DNA from: Cercospora beticola
Lineage: Eukaryota > Ascomycota > Dothideomycetes > Mycosphaerellales > Mycosphaerellaceae
NCBI RefSeq assembly: GCF_033473495.1
Contig: NC_088938.1
Span: 806,001-870,000 of the forward strand
Reading direction: 5' to 3'
Length of the DNA stretch: 64,000 nucleotides
Below are positions 1 to 11,114 of the stretch, one piece after another. The translations under genes were made by a program, and so were the position numbers. The notes below the pieces were generated by a model. It searched no databases. It saw nothing but the letters and a program-made list of their open reading frames with translations, and was not told the DNA's origin. Position 1 is the first letter of the stretch, and each line of letters opens with the position of its first letter.

Positions 1-2
1 AG

Positions 3-353
3 CTCACCGATGATGCTGCTAAGACTGCCCAGCTGGTTGCTACTGCCGCAGAAGGCGGCGAACAGGTCATGCTGGATGCTGATCAGCGTTGCCTCGTTTG
101 CTTGTGCGATTTCGAAGTCAAGGATGTTGCACGCAAACTTGTCAAGTGCAACCACTTGTTTCACAAGGAGTGTATCGACCAGTGGCTGACCACCGGGCGC
201 AATTCTTGCCCGCTTTGTCGCGAGACAGGCGTTGATGCAGCAAAGAGCGAAAATGAGACCGAAGAAGAAGGCAGCGCGCCTCCAGCCGACGTCTCTGCCA
301 CTGGTGAGACAGCGGTCGGCGCACAGGAGGTGGCAGCAATTGGAGGCTCGTAG
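3..353 (+). CDS. RING-H2 zinc finger protein, 3' end of gene (partial)
   Basis: The frame is open to the left edge, so this is the C-terminal part of a longer protein and its start lies outside the window. A RING-H2 finger starts just after position 87: C-x2-C, 15 residues, C-x-H-x2-H-x2-C, 10 residues, C-x2-C, with the usual Trp after the sixth ligand (IDQWL). RING-H2 domains recruit E2 enzymes, so the protein is probably a ubiquitin ligase; the substrate cannot be told. The tail after the finger is acidic, then Ala/Gly-rich, and looks disordered. The RING lies close to the C-terminus, an arrangement common in fungal RING proteins with long disordered N-terminal regions. Whether the upstream part contains membrane segments cannot be seen. 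Confidence 0.85.
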   Translation, partial: LTDDAAKTAQLVATAAEGGEQVMLDADQRCLVCLCDFEVKDVARKLVKCNHLFHKECIDQWLTTGRNSCPLCRETGVDAAKSENETEEEGSAPPADVSATGETAVGAQEVAAIGGS

Positions 354-1049
354 AGTGAGCCCACTTCTAATACCAGAGGAGCGGCAAGAGATGATTCTGT
401 GAGACATGCTGCGTTTCGAAGATACCCATCAACCTTCGTTGGAATCGGCAATACAGTGGCGAAGTATCATATACAGTTTTTTTCAGTGTTTACCTGCGCG
501 GCGTTGGGACTGGACGAGAAGGAAGCGTTTGCAAAGCGAGCGAGAGGATTTGACGAGGCAGGCGGGGCCTCGCGGCGGGCCCGTTGTTGCTCTTTACTGC
601 CTATATGGGCTTATACAGGATGGTCACCGGCGTAATGGCGACGTGAGCCTTTACTGCGCCTTTCGGCCACTCACGATATCACGACTCAACTGCTTTCCGA
701 TACGAGGACTGCAAGGACATAACATTGCATTGCGGCGCAGAGCTGCTGTCGCACCATGTAGCTGAACAGTACAGTTTCTGCTGCTTTCCTGTCAAATGTT
801 CCACCTCCTCTGTCTTTCTCACGTGTAACGTATGTTATGACTTGGGATGTCTTGGCGGTGGTGTTGCCTCGTCTCGGCTTGCGAGCTAGACACCTCCACT
901 TTAGCCCGAGCACGTCAGCGCCCGCAACATCATGCTCCCCTTCCGACGGCCAGGAAGCTCCTTGTTAGATGTCTCTGCAAGATAAGTCAATTGATTCACT
1001 CGTCAAAGCTGAATAGCAAACAACATTTCTCTCCAATCCCTCAGAAACC
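354..1049. other. Intergenic region without recognised gene
   Basis: About 700 bases between the RING gene stop and the GGCT-like gene. Open frames here are short and overlap in several frames without recognisable motifs. The last 100 bases are pyrimidine-rich on the + strand, fitting a 5' untranslated leader for the following gene. Confidence 0.5.
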
Positions 1050-1772
1050 ATGGACATCTCCGCTTCCTCAACCCTACACCTCAAACTCTCCCTCTCACAT
1101 CGCTCCAGCATTCCCTCCAACGATATCATGACTACAGCCCATCAACGAACAATCTACTTCGGCTACGGCTCAAATCTCTGGCTCCATCAAATGCGCCAGC
1201 GATGTCCCACGAGCAAATACCTCGGTATAGCGCGTCTCAAAGGCTACAAATGGATTATCTATGATCGAGGATATGCGAATATCGTAGAGCTTAGCGAGGA
1301 AGAAAAGATGGCTGCCAATGATAAACACGACTACTCGAAAGAAGTCTGGGGACTGGTATACAGCCTCGAAAACGAAGATGAACGACGACTCGACATAAAC
1401 GAAGGCGTAGCACACGGCGCGTACAGTAAAGAGTGGATAGAATGTGAGTTCTGGACTACTGCTTCTGAAAGAGCTGTGCGGGAAAATACGAAGCATGTTT
1501 TTTCGTATGTGGATGAGGGAAGACCGGATACGAGTAAGAAGCCTGGAAAGACGGATATGTTGGTTTATATTAATCGGGAGAATGTGGGAGAGGGGAGGAT
1601 TAAAGAGGAGTATGTTTATCGGATGAATAAGGGGATCAAGGATGCGGTTGAGGAGGGTGTGCCGAGGGAGTATGTGGAGCAGGTGCTGAGGGAATGGATA
1701 CCGGATGTGGAGGATGAGAGGGTCAGGGAGGTTGCGAGGAGGCAGGCGCTGGAATTTGAGGATGAGAGGTAG
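1021..1772. other. GC-skew switch island 1 (C-rich to G-rich)
   Basis: On the + strand, positions 1021-1140 hold 52 C and 9 G, while 1621-1740 hold 59 G and 10 C (direct count). The switch lies inside the GGCT-like gene and ends near its stop codon. The same left-C, right-G order recurs at four other loci in this window whatever the gene strand. Confidence 0.8.
1050..1772 (+). CDS. Gamma-glutamylcyclotransferase-like protein
   Basis: A 240-residue intronless frame. It carries the signature of the gamma-glutamylcyclotransferase (GGCT/AIG2-like) fold: FGYGSNL at residues 37-43 near the N-terminus and an acidic residue in DINEGV (Glu118) at the place of the catalytic glutamate. Such enzymes release 5-oxoproline from gamma-glutamyl dipeptides or glutathione-derived substrates in the cytosol. 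The ATG at 1050 has a good context (AAACCATGG) and gives a 26-residue Ser/Leu-rich leader. The ATG at 1128 (MTTAHQ) starts directly before the fold and may be the main start; I cannot choose from sequence alone. Codon use is strikingly split: C-rich in the first third and almost C-free with purine-rich codons in the last third (see the skew findings). The substrate is not predictable. Confidence 0.82.
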   Translation: MDISASSTLHLKLSLSHRSSIPSNDIMTTAHQRTIYFGYGSNLWLHQMRQRCPTSKYLGIARLKGYKWIIYDRGYANIVELSEEEKMAANDKHDYSKEVWGLVYSLENEDERRLDINEGVAHGAYSKEWIECEFWTTASERAVRENTKHVFSYVDEGRPDTSKKPGKTDMLVYINRENVGEGRIKEEYVYRMNKGIKDAVEEGVPREYVEQVLREWIPDVEDERVREVARRQALEFEDER

Positions 1773-3223
1773 GATTGAGTGGTCTTCTTTGGGACCAAGC
1801 CATGAGCGTCAACTCCACGTGCGCTGCGATTCAAACGAGCGGATCACCCAGCTCTTGTACTTACGCCAAACTTGGCCAGGCAGATGCGCTTAAGGATCTA
1901 GGTGGCCATTTATCGAAGACTGCACAGCTATCAAACCTGCTACCATGCATTCAGTCACTCCAACCTTCGTGCAACACGAGCAATCTGTGCCAACATCGGA
2001 GAGATACGATCGGTCAGCGCGCGATAGCTCCAGCTGGAAATTGTATCTATCGAAGAATCAGCTCAGCATGCCTGAGATATCCAGCAAGGACGACGAGCAC
2101 CAGACGTCGTTTCTCAGCGATGAAGTCGCCAAGACAAGGCAGACTTGCAATGTGCTCGGCACAAAATCCAAGACCGAGATTTCGCGGACTGCACAAGTCT
2201 CTGGCACCAGGTGGATGTTGCTGGTTGCGGGAATTGGCTGCATTCCCATCCAAGGGTTCTCTGCAATTGAATCCCGATCACAAGTCGCGCAAAGGCTGCG
2301 CTGACTTGGCCTGACACGTGTGCGAATCGCTCCTGGCAGACGCTTTCACTCACTTCTCGTCTATCGTTGGTGCCTTATAACAACCATGCTTACATAAATC
2401 CCAACTGCCGTCTCCGGGCCCTATATGTGGTCGTTCTGTCGGCACCTCCAAGTTCTGCGACAATCCGTTAGTCTCCGGAGGATTGCCAGCGAATCAGTGA
2501 TGACGATGTGGCTCGCAGCTTCGGCACGTCACAAGGCGGCTAAACAGGATCGATCAACAGTGTCCGCGATCGTGTCGATACTCAATTCCAATGAGTCAAT
2601 AATGGCAAAAAGGAAAGACTTTGACATTGAAACCAAAGGAGTAGCCTGTTGCAGCCTTTTCGCGACCTCAAGAAACCTTGTTGCACTCTGCGGTTGCTGT
2701 GGACGTATTTCGGCGCCGAAAACTGAAGCAGGGCACAGGACTCATGCATTTGCTGCTTTGTTGTTTCGATCAAATACTGCAAAATTCGGCATCACCAGAT
2801 GTAGTACCAGCGCAGTCTGAGACTTCAATGTAGAAGTGTCGTTAGCACTTTCTGATTCAACGTGTGCTACAATGCTCGTAGTCGTTGGTCCTTGTCGAAC
2901 TGGCGACAATGGAAGTGCGGAAGGCTAGCCTCTTTACGAGATAGACTTTGAACTGTGCTTAGCGAAGCATGGACGCGATGCTTCGAAAAGGCTATCCATT
3001 ACCTGGTTATGCAGGAAGTGCGGACAGAATATTGGAAAGTAGGGCACTGAAAACCAAAGCTGAGAAACTTGGACTACTGTCAGACACAGAATGATGATCG
3101 GATGAGTCTGTGTCTCGTAGATCACGATATGTAATTCTAGCTTCGTCTAACCAGCTTGTTTACTAACTGCTGATTACGCGCATCTTCTCTCGTCTCATGA
3201 CTTCGTATCCTCGTATCTCATAT
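1773..3223. other. Intergenic region without recognised gene
   Basis: About 1.45 kb between a gene ending on + and one ending on -. Open frames of 60-179 codons exist on both strands (for example + 1945-2304 and + 2425-2820), but they overlap one another, lack recognisable motifs and show no clean splice joins. I see no RNA gene or repeat. Confidence 0.5.
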
Positions 3224-3842
3224 CTAGGACTCAGCTGGAACTGGGCCCTTGTAGTCGTATGCAAGACGAATGCGGTGCTCCTCCTTGCCCTTGGAAGAAT
3301 AGATGCGGCGCACATGGCGGCGAACACCATCGACGGTGGCGAAACCCCAAACTTGGGTAGCAACCCAGCCGTTGCCCACGGACTCGGTGTGGCTGAGGAT
3401 GATGTCGCCATCAATGCACTCCTGGTCCCAGCCCTCAGTCAAGAAGGCATCCTGGGTGACATCGGAGAGCTTGGCATACCTTCACATGAACGTTAGTTGA
3501 CTGAAGTCAGACATTGTAAATGGATTTGATGACTCACTTGTTCCAGCCATTGACCTTGCCCCAGTACTGGATGTCACGCTCACGGAACTCGCCATCCAAG
3601 ATTCTTGGCTCGAGCTGCTTGACGTTTCCAGTAGAAATCTGCTCCTGATCGAGATGAAGTAATCCGTCGTCGCCCTTGTATTGGGTGAGGTTGACCTGAA
3701 TGGCGCTGTAGTTGGCAGCCTGGCGGACGATGAAGCCGACGCCCTGCATCTTCAGCATAGAAGAGGTGCTGTCGGAGATGTTCTTGTTCAGGTCGAACGA
3801 CCCAGCAATGTTGTGAACATTGACTTCTGCTGGAGCGGCCAT
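3224..3842 (-). CDS. Conserved small fungal protein of unknown function, two exons
   Basis: Exons 3842-3538 and 3479-3224 join across a 58-nt intron (GTGAGT donor, CTAAC branch-like site, GAAG acceptor) inside a Lys codon, giving 186 residues. The frame also runs upstream of 3842, but only from a TTG; the ATG at 3842 (MAAPAEV) is the first good start. The chain is compact with alternating hydrophobic beta-like stretches (GVGFIVRQAANYSAI, GWVATQVWGFATV) and several Trp, and it has no signal peptide or membrane segment. The all-beta appearance could suit a lipocalin- or calycin-like fold, but that is only an impression. I recognise the type as a conserved fungal protein and cannot name a function. 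No catalytic motif is visible. Confidence 0.75.
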
Positions 3843-4941
3843 TTTGAGGTCGAGGAGGGGTTGTTTGGTGGGTGTCGTGTGTAACGGTCCGTAGTCTCGC
3901 AAGGTACAGACCGGTTGCGGATCTGATGCTGATGGGCTCGACGAGGATCCTTATATGTTGGTGTAGTCGCGAATACTAGTTCGAGGCCGAGGCTGCAAAC
4001 GTGGAGAAGTCCGTAGGCAACGCTATAAGAATGCCAAATCCAAGAAGAACCAAGAGAGCAGGCTCGGCAGGCTAGTAGGCGTTTCACATGGAGATAGCCG
4101 TCTGGTATTATGCTGTGACGGCAGAAAGTCAAGTGTGCCTCGAAGGTAGCTAGTTTGTGATGTGGGACTAGTGATTGGTTGCAATTGATGCCTCGGCTTC
4201 TGTGCCACCTTCGTCAAGGCGGGCTACTATTTTTTGGCGGCCTGCAGAAAGAGGAGCAATAGAGGGGCATTTTGAGCTGTCGTGTTTCGCTCTCTCGTTT
4301 CGCATTGGGTCGTGCATGTGATGCAGGTGCCAAATAAGGACAGCTAGTGTCGGCCCCGAGGGAAAGCGAGATGAGGTTGGAGGAGGAGCAAGCAAAGGCC
4401 AAGGTTCTTCCGTTGTCCAACCAACCTTGACCCTGTCAATCGACACCTCATCGCTAATAACATCACACCATCGAGCACGTTCACGATACCGACTGTGTCA
4501 CATTCGCGGGGACACGAGAACTTCAGTAGCGGGAGACCGCAGTCATGATAGCGCGGGGCTGAACGTACAGCACGATAGCCACACCGCGCGACTTGAAATA
4601 ACCTGGAAGAGGCCACGATCATGAGCAAGTCAACAATGCTACAACGAAGCGAACCGATACAGTACGATGCGTCGTATGCGTGACGGAGAAGTCTCATGGC
4701 CAGTGGGGTGCAACAAATTGAAGGGCGAACAGCGAAGCATCGAATTCGGAGTTTGCTTGCCGTGCATCGCCCAAATGCAGTTGCTGCACTGTATGCACTG
4801 TAACACTGAAGCCTGTTACAAGAAGAGCACGATGACCATGCATTCGCAATATGTGCTGGCGAGATGGAGATGAGCTTGCCTTGACAGCACATCACAATAT
4901 CGATGCGCGTTGCTCCGAGAATCGAAAACATCGTTGAAGGT
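3843..4941. other. Intergenic region (promoter of 3842 gene, 3' flank of 4942 gene)
   Basis: About 1.1 kb. A 223-codon minus-strand frame (5015-4344) overlaps the end of the neighbouring gene, is rich in Cys and Arg, and matches nothing I know; I treat it as chance. No repeat or RNA gene seen. Confidence 0.5.
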
Positions 4942-6381
4942 CTACGGCCACATTCCCCTGGGTATCCTTCGCTCATGCCAATCATCACGTCCAAATATCC
5001 TGCTGAGTCCATCATCGAAGGCCATATTGTGCTCTGAATGTAGCACAGCCCAAGGCTCGTTCACAATATTGCGGTCCTCGAGGTATTGATTCCTGGTCAT
5101 GGCGATATTGTAAGCAAAACTGCTCTTGACGATCCCGCCAAATACGCTGCAACGTTTGAGAACTTCCCAATCGACTAGGGCCTGCTGGTCCCATGACAGT
5201 TCGCTCAACGCTGAAGCTTCATGTGCTGGCAGCAGATCGGTTTTGGAGACGACAGCAATCGGCGGAACTTCAGTGGCAGCCTTCTGCTTCAGTCGCTTCA
5301 CATCTTCGACATTGCCAGAAGCAACGTAGATGACTCGTAATTTGTGCTCCTTCGCGTGGCCAATGTACTCTTCCATCTGCGCAGTAGCATTCATGCCTTC
5401 CACATCCATCCACCCAGCATTCTTCGCGTCGTCTGCAGTCCTCAAATGCGCCCCATAGAATTGTCCTTTTGGCACGGCCTCACTTGGGTCCAATTCCAAA
5501 CCAAATTTCTCGACCAACCTCCAAACCACCAATGCCGCCAACCCTCGATACATAGCCCCAACTTTCACCAACTGCCCAAAATTCCTCCTCAACCCCCTCG
5601 GCAAACTCCTCGTATCCACATCCCAAAGTGTCCTCCCCAAATTCACAACCACAACCTCTCCCTCTTCAGCCCGATTCAACATCTCAACACCCCCATACCT
5701 CCTCTTAAAATCCTCATTCCCACTCAACCAGCCCCTCAAAGCCTCCCAACACTTCTTCGCCGTATTCTCAAACCCCTCATCAACCCTCCTCGTCCGACTA
5801 GTCCAAACCCCCTCCACAGCAGGAACCATCTCCATCCCCTCCTCAATCTTATACACTTTCATCTCCGGACACGTCTTTCCCAACATATTCACTAACCACG
5901 CCTCATCAAACATAGCAGAAAATTCTTGCCTACCGCCCCAGACATTCGACAAATTATCTTCTTGTCTTGCAGCCATACCTGGTAGAATGATGGAGGCTCC
6001 CATTTCAATGGCTGTGAAAAGGAAGTCGAGAATATTGCCGCGGACATTTCCGATCCCGCCATTGGCGTCGTGAAGATTGGAGACGAGGTTTGGGTGCCAG
6101 GTGATGGAGGTGGAGTTGCAATAGGCGGCGAGTGGGGCTGGATCGAAAGGGTCGATGAGGTGGGTGGAGAGCCAGGTTTGGATGAAAGATTCGCTTGTCG
6201 AGAGTTGTGACGATGACGTGAAGGAGGTCGAAGGTAATTGTGGCTTGTCGAAGGTACTGCCACCGTAGGGATGCCTTGAGCGGTATTGGTAGGAGAAGAA
6301 GTAGAGAGGCAGTAGAGTAAGCGAGATTATTGCCGCGAGAGTTCGCGGCGAGGAAGTGTTCAAACGAGTCGTCTGGATCAT
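4942..6381 (-). CDS. Type II membrane glycosyltransferase-like protein (O-fucosyltransferase fold)
   Basis: A single 479-residue frame starting at the ATG at 6381 (MIQTTRL); the seven upstream in-frame codons begin at a TTG. Residues about 12-32 form one hydrophobic segment after a short basic N-terminus, followed by a Ser/Thr-rich stem, as in Golgi type II glycosyltransferases. The catalytic part resembles the GDP-fucose O-fucosyltransferase superfamily: a Gly-rich start (NGGIGNVRGNILDF, then an acidic/hydrophobic strand ending in IILP), a basic substrate motif in the position of HxRxxD (GAHLRTADDA), and a late IYVASGN strand. The likely role is transfer of a sugar from a nucleotide donor in the secretory pathway; donor and acceptor are unknown. 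Its middle contains a sharp codon-composition switch near 5950-6000. Confidence 0.7.
   Translation of the reverse strand: MIQTTRLNTSSPRTLAAIISLTLLPLYFFSYQYRSRHPYGGSTFDKPQLPSTSFTSSSQLSTSESFIQTWLSTHLIDPFDPAPLAAYCNSTSITWHPNLVSNLHDANGGIGNVRGNILDFLFTAIEMGASIILPGMAARQEDNLSNVWGGRQEFSAMFDEAWLVNMLGKTCPEMKVYKIEEGMEMVPAVEGVWTSRTRRVDEGFENTAKKCWEALRGWLSGNEDFKRRYGGVEMLNRAEEGEVVVVNLGRTLWDVDTRSLPRGLRRNFGQLVKVGAMYRGLAALVVWRLVEKFGLELDPSEAVPKGQFYGAHLRTADDAKNAGWMDVEGMNATAQMEEYIGHAKEHKLRVIYVASGNVEDVKRLKQKAATEVPPIAVVSKTDLLPAHEASALSELSWDQQALVDWEVLKRCSVFGGIVKSSFAYNIAMTRNQYLEDRNIVNEPWAVLHSEHNMAFDDGLSRIFGRDDWHERRIPRGMWP
5401..6360. other. GC-skew switch island 2 (C-rich to G-rich)
   Basis: On the + strand, 5581-5760 contains 84 C and 10 G, and 6061-6240 contains 79 G and 19 C (direct count). 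The transition lies around 5950-6000, inside a minus-strand gene. This is the cleanest example in the window. Confidence 0.85.
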
Positions 6382-6648
6382 TTTGAATGACTGGTATATC
6401 AATAATTTCTGTCGAAGTTCGTTTGTCTATCAAGTTCGAAGGTGCGCGCTGCTCGTCGATGATCAAAACTCCTTGCTTCATGCTGCCAACCTCATTCCGG
6501 TGCGACGCAAAGTCTCTCTGCACTCCGCAGGTTATCCTTTCCATCATAAATTCGTGAACACATTAGTCCAATAACGAATGCTGCCGTGCACCCTGTATTA
6601 TGCATCGTTCCATGAAATCAAGAATCCCTCACTGTTTTATTCCCCGAT

Positions 6649-9600
6649 TCACCTCTTCTCGGGTTGCCAGCTCCGTCGATGTTGTACACTGCCCGTCATA
6701 GGTATATCCGGATTGGGCGCCATGCTCCTTTGTAAACGCGCTGGCAGCGCGGATCCTTCTGTCTCCGCTATCGTGGCCATCATACTGCTATTCTCGCCAT
6801 CTGTATCGGCCCGCTTCAACTGCTCGATGCGGTCTTTCATTTCAAACTTTTCCATGTTGGCCTCTGTCAGCGCTGTGGCCGTCCCGGGCGGCTCGCCTTG
6901 ATGCGCATCGTCTCCCAGGCCTTTCCCGAGTTTCGTTTTGGGATCTTCGCCAGCTTCGATGAGTTCATGATCACGAAGAGACATGGCTTGTTCTTCTGCA
7001 CGAATCTGCCTATCTGCACGCTCGGAAGTCGTTTCTGATGAGGCTGCGAATCGGTGGTTGTTCACGAACTCGAGCCTGTCCACTTCTGAAGACAAATGTT
7101 CCTGCGGCGTCACCAGATTGCTCGAAGCCTCGCTTCCAGTAAATGAGGTATTATGTTTCATGCCTGGCCGAGCTCGCAATAAGGCTGGATTGCTGTTCAG
7201 CTCGGCGCGCTTTCTCTTACCCTCAATAGCCCATTTGATCAGCATCTTCTCGAGGTTGACCTTCTTTACAGGCTTGGCGAGATAGTCATCCATGCCAGCT
7301 GCTTGACATTTTTCGCGGTCGCCTTGGATAGCGGAAGCAGTCATTGCGACAATTGGAGTGCCTTGCACGTCAGCATTGAGTGCGAAAGCCTTGTCGTTAC
7401 GGATTGTCCAAGTTGCACGATATCCGTCCATGATCGGCATCTGTACATCCATCAATATCACACTCGGACGAGGTCGTTCAGATGAGGGAGCTGCCAGATA
7501 TTCCAGTGCCTCTTGTCCGTTCCAAACAGCTCGTACTGGGAACCCGAGCTTCTTGATCGTTTTGAGCGCGATTTGTTGGTTGACAGGGTTATCCTCAACA
7601 ACCAGCACTTGAGTATTCCGGCGCTCCTCCTCATTGAGGTCGAGGTCCATTGACTGGAAGTCTTGATGCGTGGGGAAGCCAGATATACCACTCATTGATT
7701 GGCCTCTCGCGTGTCCCGTTGGTGTGGAAGGGCCGCTAGGTCCATTATTGTCGCTTCCAGGACGTGAAACGGACAATTCCGATGCTAGCCGATCTGGTAT
7801 AGACCCAAGATCCACCAAGGGAGAGTCCGTCGACGTTTGATATGGCGCCTTATTGAAAGGTATCCAGAATGTCGCTTTGGTGCCCACACCAAGTTTTGAC
7901 TCAAGAGAGATACCACCACGCATGAGTTCAACCAGATTCTTGCTGATTGTGAGGCCGAGTCCAGTGCCACCAAACCGTCGTGCGGTCGAGCTGTCGGCTT
8001 GTGAGAAAGGTTTGAAGAGTTTCTGCCGGACCTCCTCTTCAATGCCTATGCCTGTGTCTTCTACGGTCTGTGATGGTGTCAACGCCGAAGCTGGAACAGC
8101 AGTGGGGTGGAGGAACTTACAAAGTGTACTTCGACAGCGTCTGCTGTTTCTCTTTTCGCTTTAACCCGCATAGTGACACTGCCCTCGCTGGTGAACTTGA
8201 TAGAGTTCGTCAAAAGGTTGGTCATGACTTGTCTCACTCTGCCCGGATCACCAATCAATTTCCAATTCTGCAGTTGCTGAATGTCATCAATATATCGCAG
8301 TCCTTTGCGCTCAGCTGCGAAGCTCAGCATTTTGTTCACATCTCCGATCACAACAGACAGATCGAATTGTACTTCTTCAATGTCAAGTCGGCCAGATTCC
8401 ACCTTCGAGAAATCCAGGATGTCATTGATGACAGTCAATAAGCCGTTTGCAGAGCGTTGAATGTTCTCGGCACATTCTCGCTGTTCCTTGGTCAACTTTC
8501 CAGATGCCGAATCGTCTTCGTCAAGAAGTAGCTCCGACATGCCAATGACTCCTGCGATCGGTGTGCGAATCTCATGAGACATATTGGCCAAGAACTGGCT
8601 CTTCATTTTGCTTGCCTCCTTTGCCGCCACACTTTGAGCCATCAATCTTGCATTTTCTCGGTTACGCTCGGCCACCTCATCGGCGGCTCGCTTCAACTCA
8701 GTCACGTCCAGGCTCACTCCGACCACGCCATCGATGTATGTCTCGCCTGCAATGCCGCCTGCTCTGTCCTGCCTCGTGAGAGGCACAAGCTTGGTACGGA
8801 AATGCTTCCCGGTCTGCTTCGTGACGGTCTCAATGATCTCTTCGGATTTGCGCTTCTCTAATATCCTTCTAATTGGCCTCTCAAAGGACTCTTGCTCATG
8901 CTTTCTGCCTTGCCGTTCGAAAATGTAGGAAATTGGCTTGCCGAGGTATTCGTGCCTTCTCTTGTGAATGTCAACGTCGGCCGGGTCGTCTGACATGGCT
9001 TGCCCTTCCGAAAGAGTCAAATTCAGGTCCGTATCGACGGCCCACAACGTAATGTTAGCATGTTCGATGACACGTTCCAGCTGCTGCCTGGTTTGTCTGG
9101 CCTCCTCTCGCGCTAGAACGAGATCATGAATGTCGGTGCAGGTGCCAAACCACTTCATAATGTTACCTTTTTCGTCTCTCATGGGCACAGCCCGTCCAAG
9201 CATCCATCGCATCTCCCCAGAAGCGCTTTTGCACCGGTATTCGGTGCGGTACTCGTCTCCGGTGGCCAGCGAATGGGCCCAGATCGGCTCTGCTATGGCA
9301 AGATCATCGGGATGAAAGGCATTGAGCCAGCCTTCTCCAACACTCTCTTCTACAGACAGGCCCGTGTACGTGTACCATGGATCGTTGTAGTAGTCATGCG
9401 AGCCGTCCGGAGTCGTCCGCCAAATCAGCTGAGGGATCATGTTACAAATGTTTTCGAATTGGCGTTCATTCCGTTCCCTCTGCACCGAGATGGTACGAGC
9501 ATATCCAGTCACGTCATGGAAGAGAACGCAGCCGCCCAGGAACTCTCCCTTTTCGTCTAACAAGGGCTCTCCACTAGTGTCGAAAAGCAGGCGGCTGCCA

Positions 9601-11114
9601 TCTTTCACGCTGTACATTCCAACGCGATAGTCTTTGAATCCGGCGCGCTCCCTCATCAGGCGCATGATGGGATAATCTTCGAGGGGTATTGTCTCTGCGA
9701 AATCGCCAGTGTAGAGCACAAAGCGGGACAGAAATTCCTTGGCTTGCTCTTGTGAATCATAGTCAAGGTGATCATCTGCGTAGGGAAAGAGCAATCGAAT
9801 AGCAGCCTTATTGGGTACGCCAAAGGTTTCATCTTTCCACATTGCGTAGGCTGGCATGCTCATGCTATTGAGAAGAGCTTGTTTCAATTTGTTCGTTTTG
9901 GCGAACAAAGACGGCTCATTCGTTGCAGACTTCGTAGGAGGACCTCGAGGTGGAAACTCCGAGATCGATGGACTGGCGTAATTCGACGTTGGTGGACTCT
10001 TGACATGCCTAAGCGCGGACGTTGAACTGGAATTAGAGCTTGGACCAGAGTTATGAATATCCATGCTGGAATGCGCGCTACTCGGATAACTATGTGTTGT
10101 ACGTGATACCGTCCGACTTGTTGTCTTGGCCGCTTCTGAAGATGAGCTGGAACTTGAGGTGCCTGACGTGGATGCTGTAAAGGTCAATGTATAATACTGT
10201 TCGTCTTCAGTGGCCCATATGCTGATGATCATGCGCGACTGAACGTGGTCACCGTCAGTGCCACCAAGAATAGGAAGGCCGCTCCTGGAGTCTCTGTGTG
10301 TTGAAAAGAGGACCTCAACGGCTGCATCGTGGACTTCAGCGCGTACACCAGAAGAATGGCTCAGACCAGAGGAGTGAGTCGTGTTAACAGAATTGGATCT
10401 CTTATGGAGTTTATCGCCTTCGGTCGGTGTGCTATCTTTATCCCGTCGCCTTCCATGATGAGTGTTCAGTTGCGTGGTGCTGCACTGGGCCTTTGAAGCA
10501 TCATCCACTATTGAGTCGAGGAACTGGGTCCAAGAAATGAAGACCGCGCCGCCGTTCTGTAGCAGATCCATGCCCAGTTCTTCAATGGTCACGCCGTAAA
10601 GAATGTCGGTCGCGGACCTAATGTCACGACTCGCCAGGCGTTGCAATGGAGTCAAATCTTCGTCAAGTTCGTCGGACTTTGGCTCAGGATCGATGCCCAG
10701 CAGTCTTCCCATGGCTTCGTTCGCCAGGACGACTGATTTTTGACTCGACAGTACCATTACTGGCATCGGCAGGTACTGAAGCGCAGTAAAGGCCATGTCT
10801 GCTTTCAACTGGGCAGGAGGGATTCGAATGTTGAGCCGATTTGCCCCTCGACGAGACCCCAGCGAGCCCTGCGACATGGTGTCATCGTTGTAGCCATCGT
10901 CGGTGCCGTGAGCAGAGAAGTAGTCCTCTGCCGTTGCGATGCCATCGCTTGTGCCGTCTTCGCTCGCAGGCACGCGCATCTGTGTGTCCTCGAACGACAC
11001 GCGCGCCATGTCGGTCCGACGCAGCTCTTCCGCCAAGTACTCGACTTCGTTGGTCGCACGCCTCTTCCTGGTGCGTCGGACCTCAGCGACAGGCGTCCGG
11101 TCCCTCTCTTCCAT
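6649..11114 (-). CDS. Hybrid sensor histidine kinase with PAS domains and receiver
   Basis: Two exons, 11114-8121 and 8067-6649, join in phase across a 53-nt intron (GTAAGT/CACAG), giving 1470 residues. Order: a disordered N-terminus; a PAS-like segment (LPMPVMVLSSQ) near residue 115; Ser-rich linkers; a canonical PAS/PAC region about residues 560-690 (WRTTPDG...FHPDDL); another PAS; a HisKA dimerisation helix with phospho-acceptor His847 in the H-box (NMSHEIRTP); an ATPase domain with N-box (LTNSIKF), DTGIGI and GGTGLGL; then a receiver with VVEDN and phospho-acceptor Asp1205 in LMDVQMPIMDG. The intron cuts the ATPase domain just before DTGIGI. There is no transmembrane segment, so it should be a cytosolic sensor feeding the YPD1-type phosphorelay. 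The N-terminal arrangement recalls the Fos-1/TcsA/DCC-1 type, but I am unsure of the group. Confidence 0.93.

Noticed and set aside
4344..5015. A 223-codon minus frame overlapping the O-fucosyltransferase-like gene end
   Set aside because: Overlaps a well-supported gene in another phase and has Cys/Arg-rich composition without known motifs.
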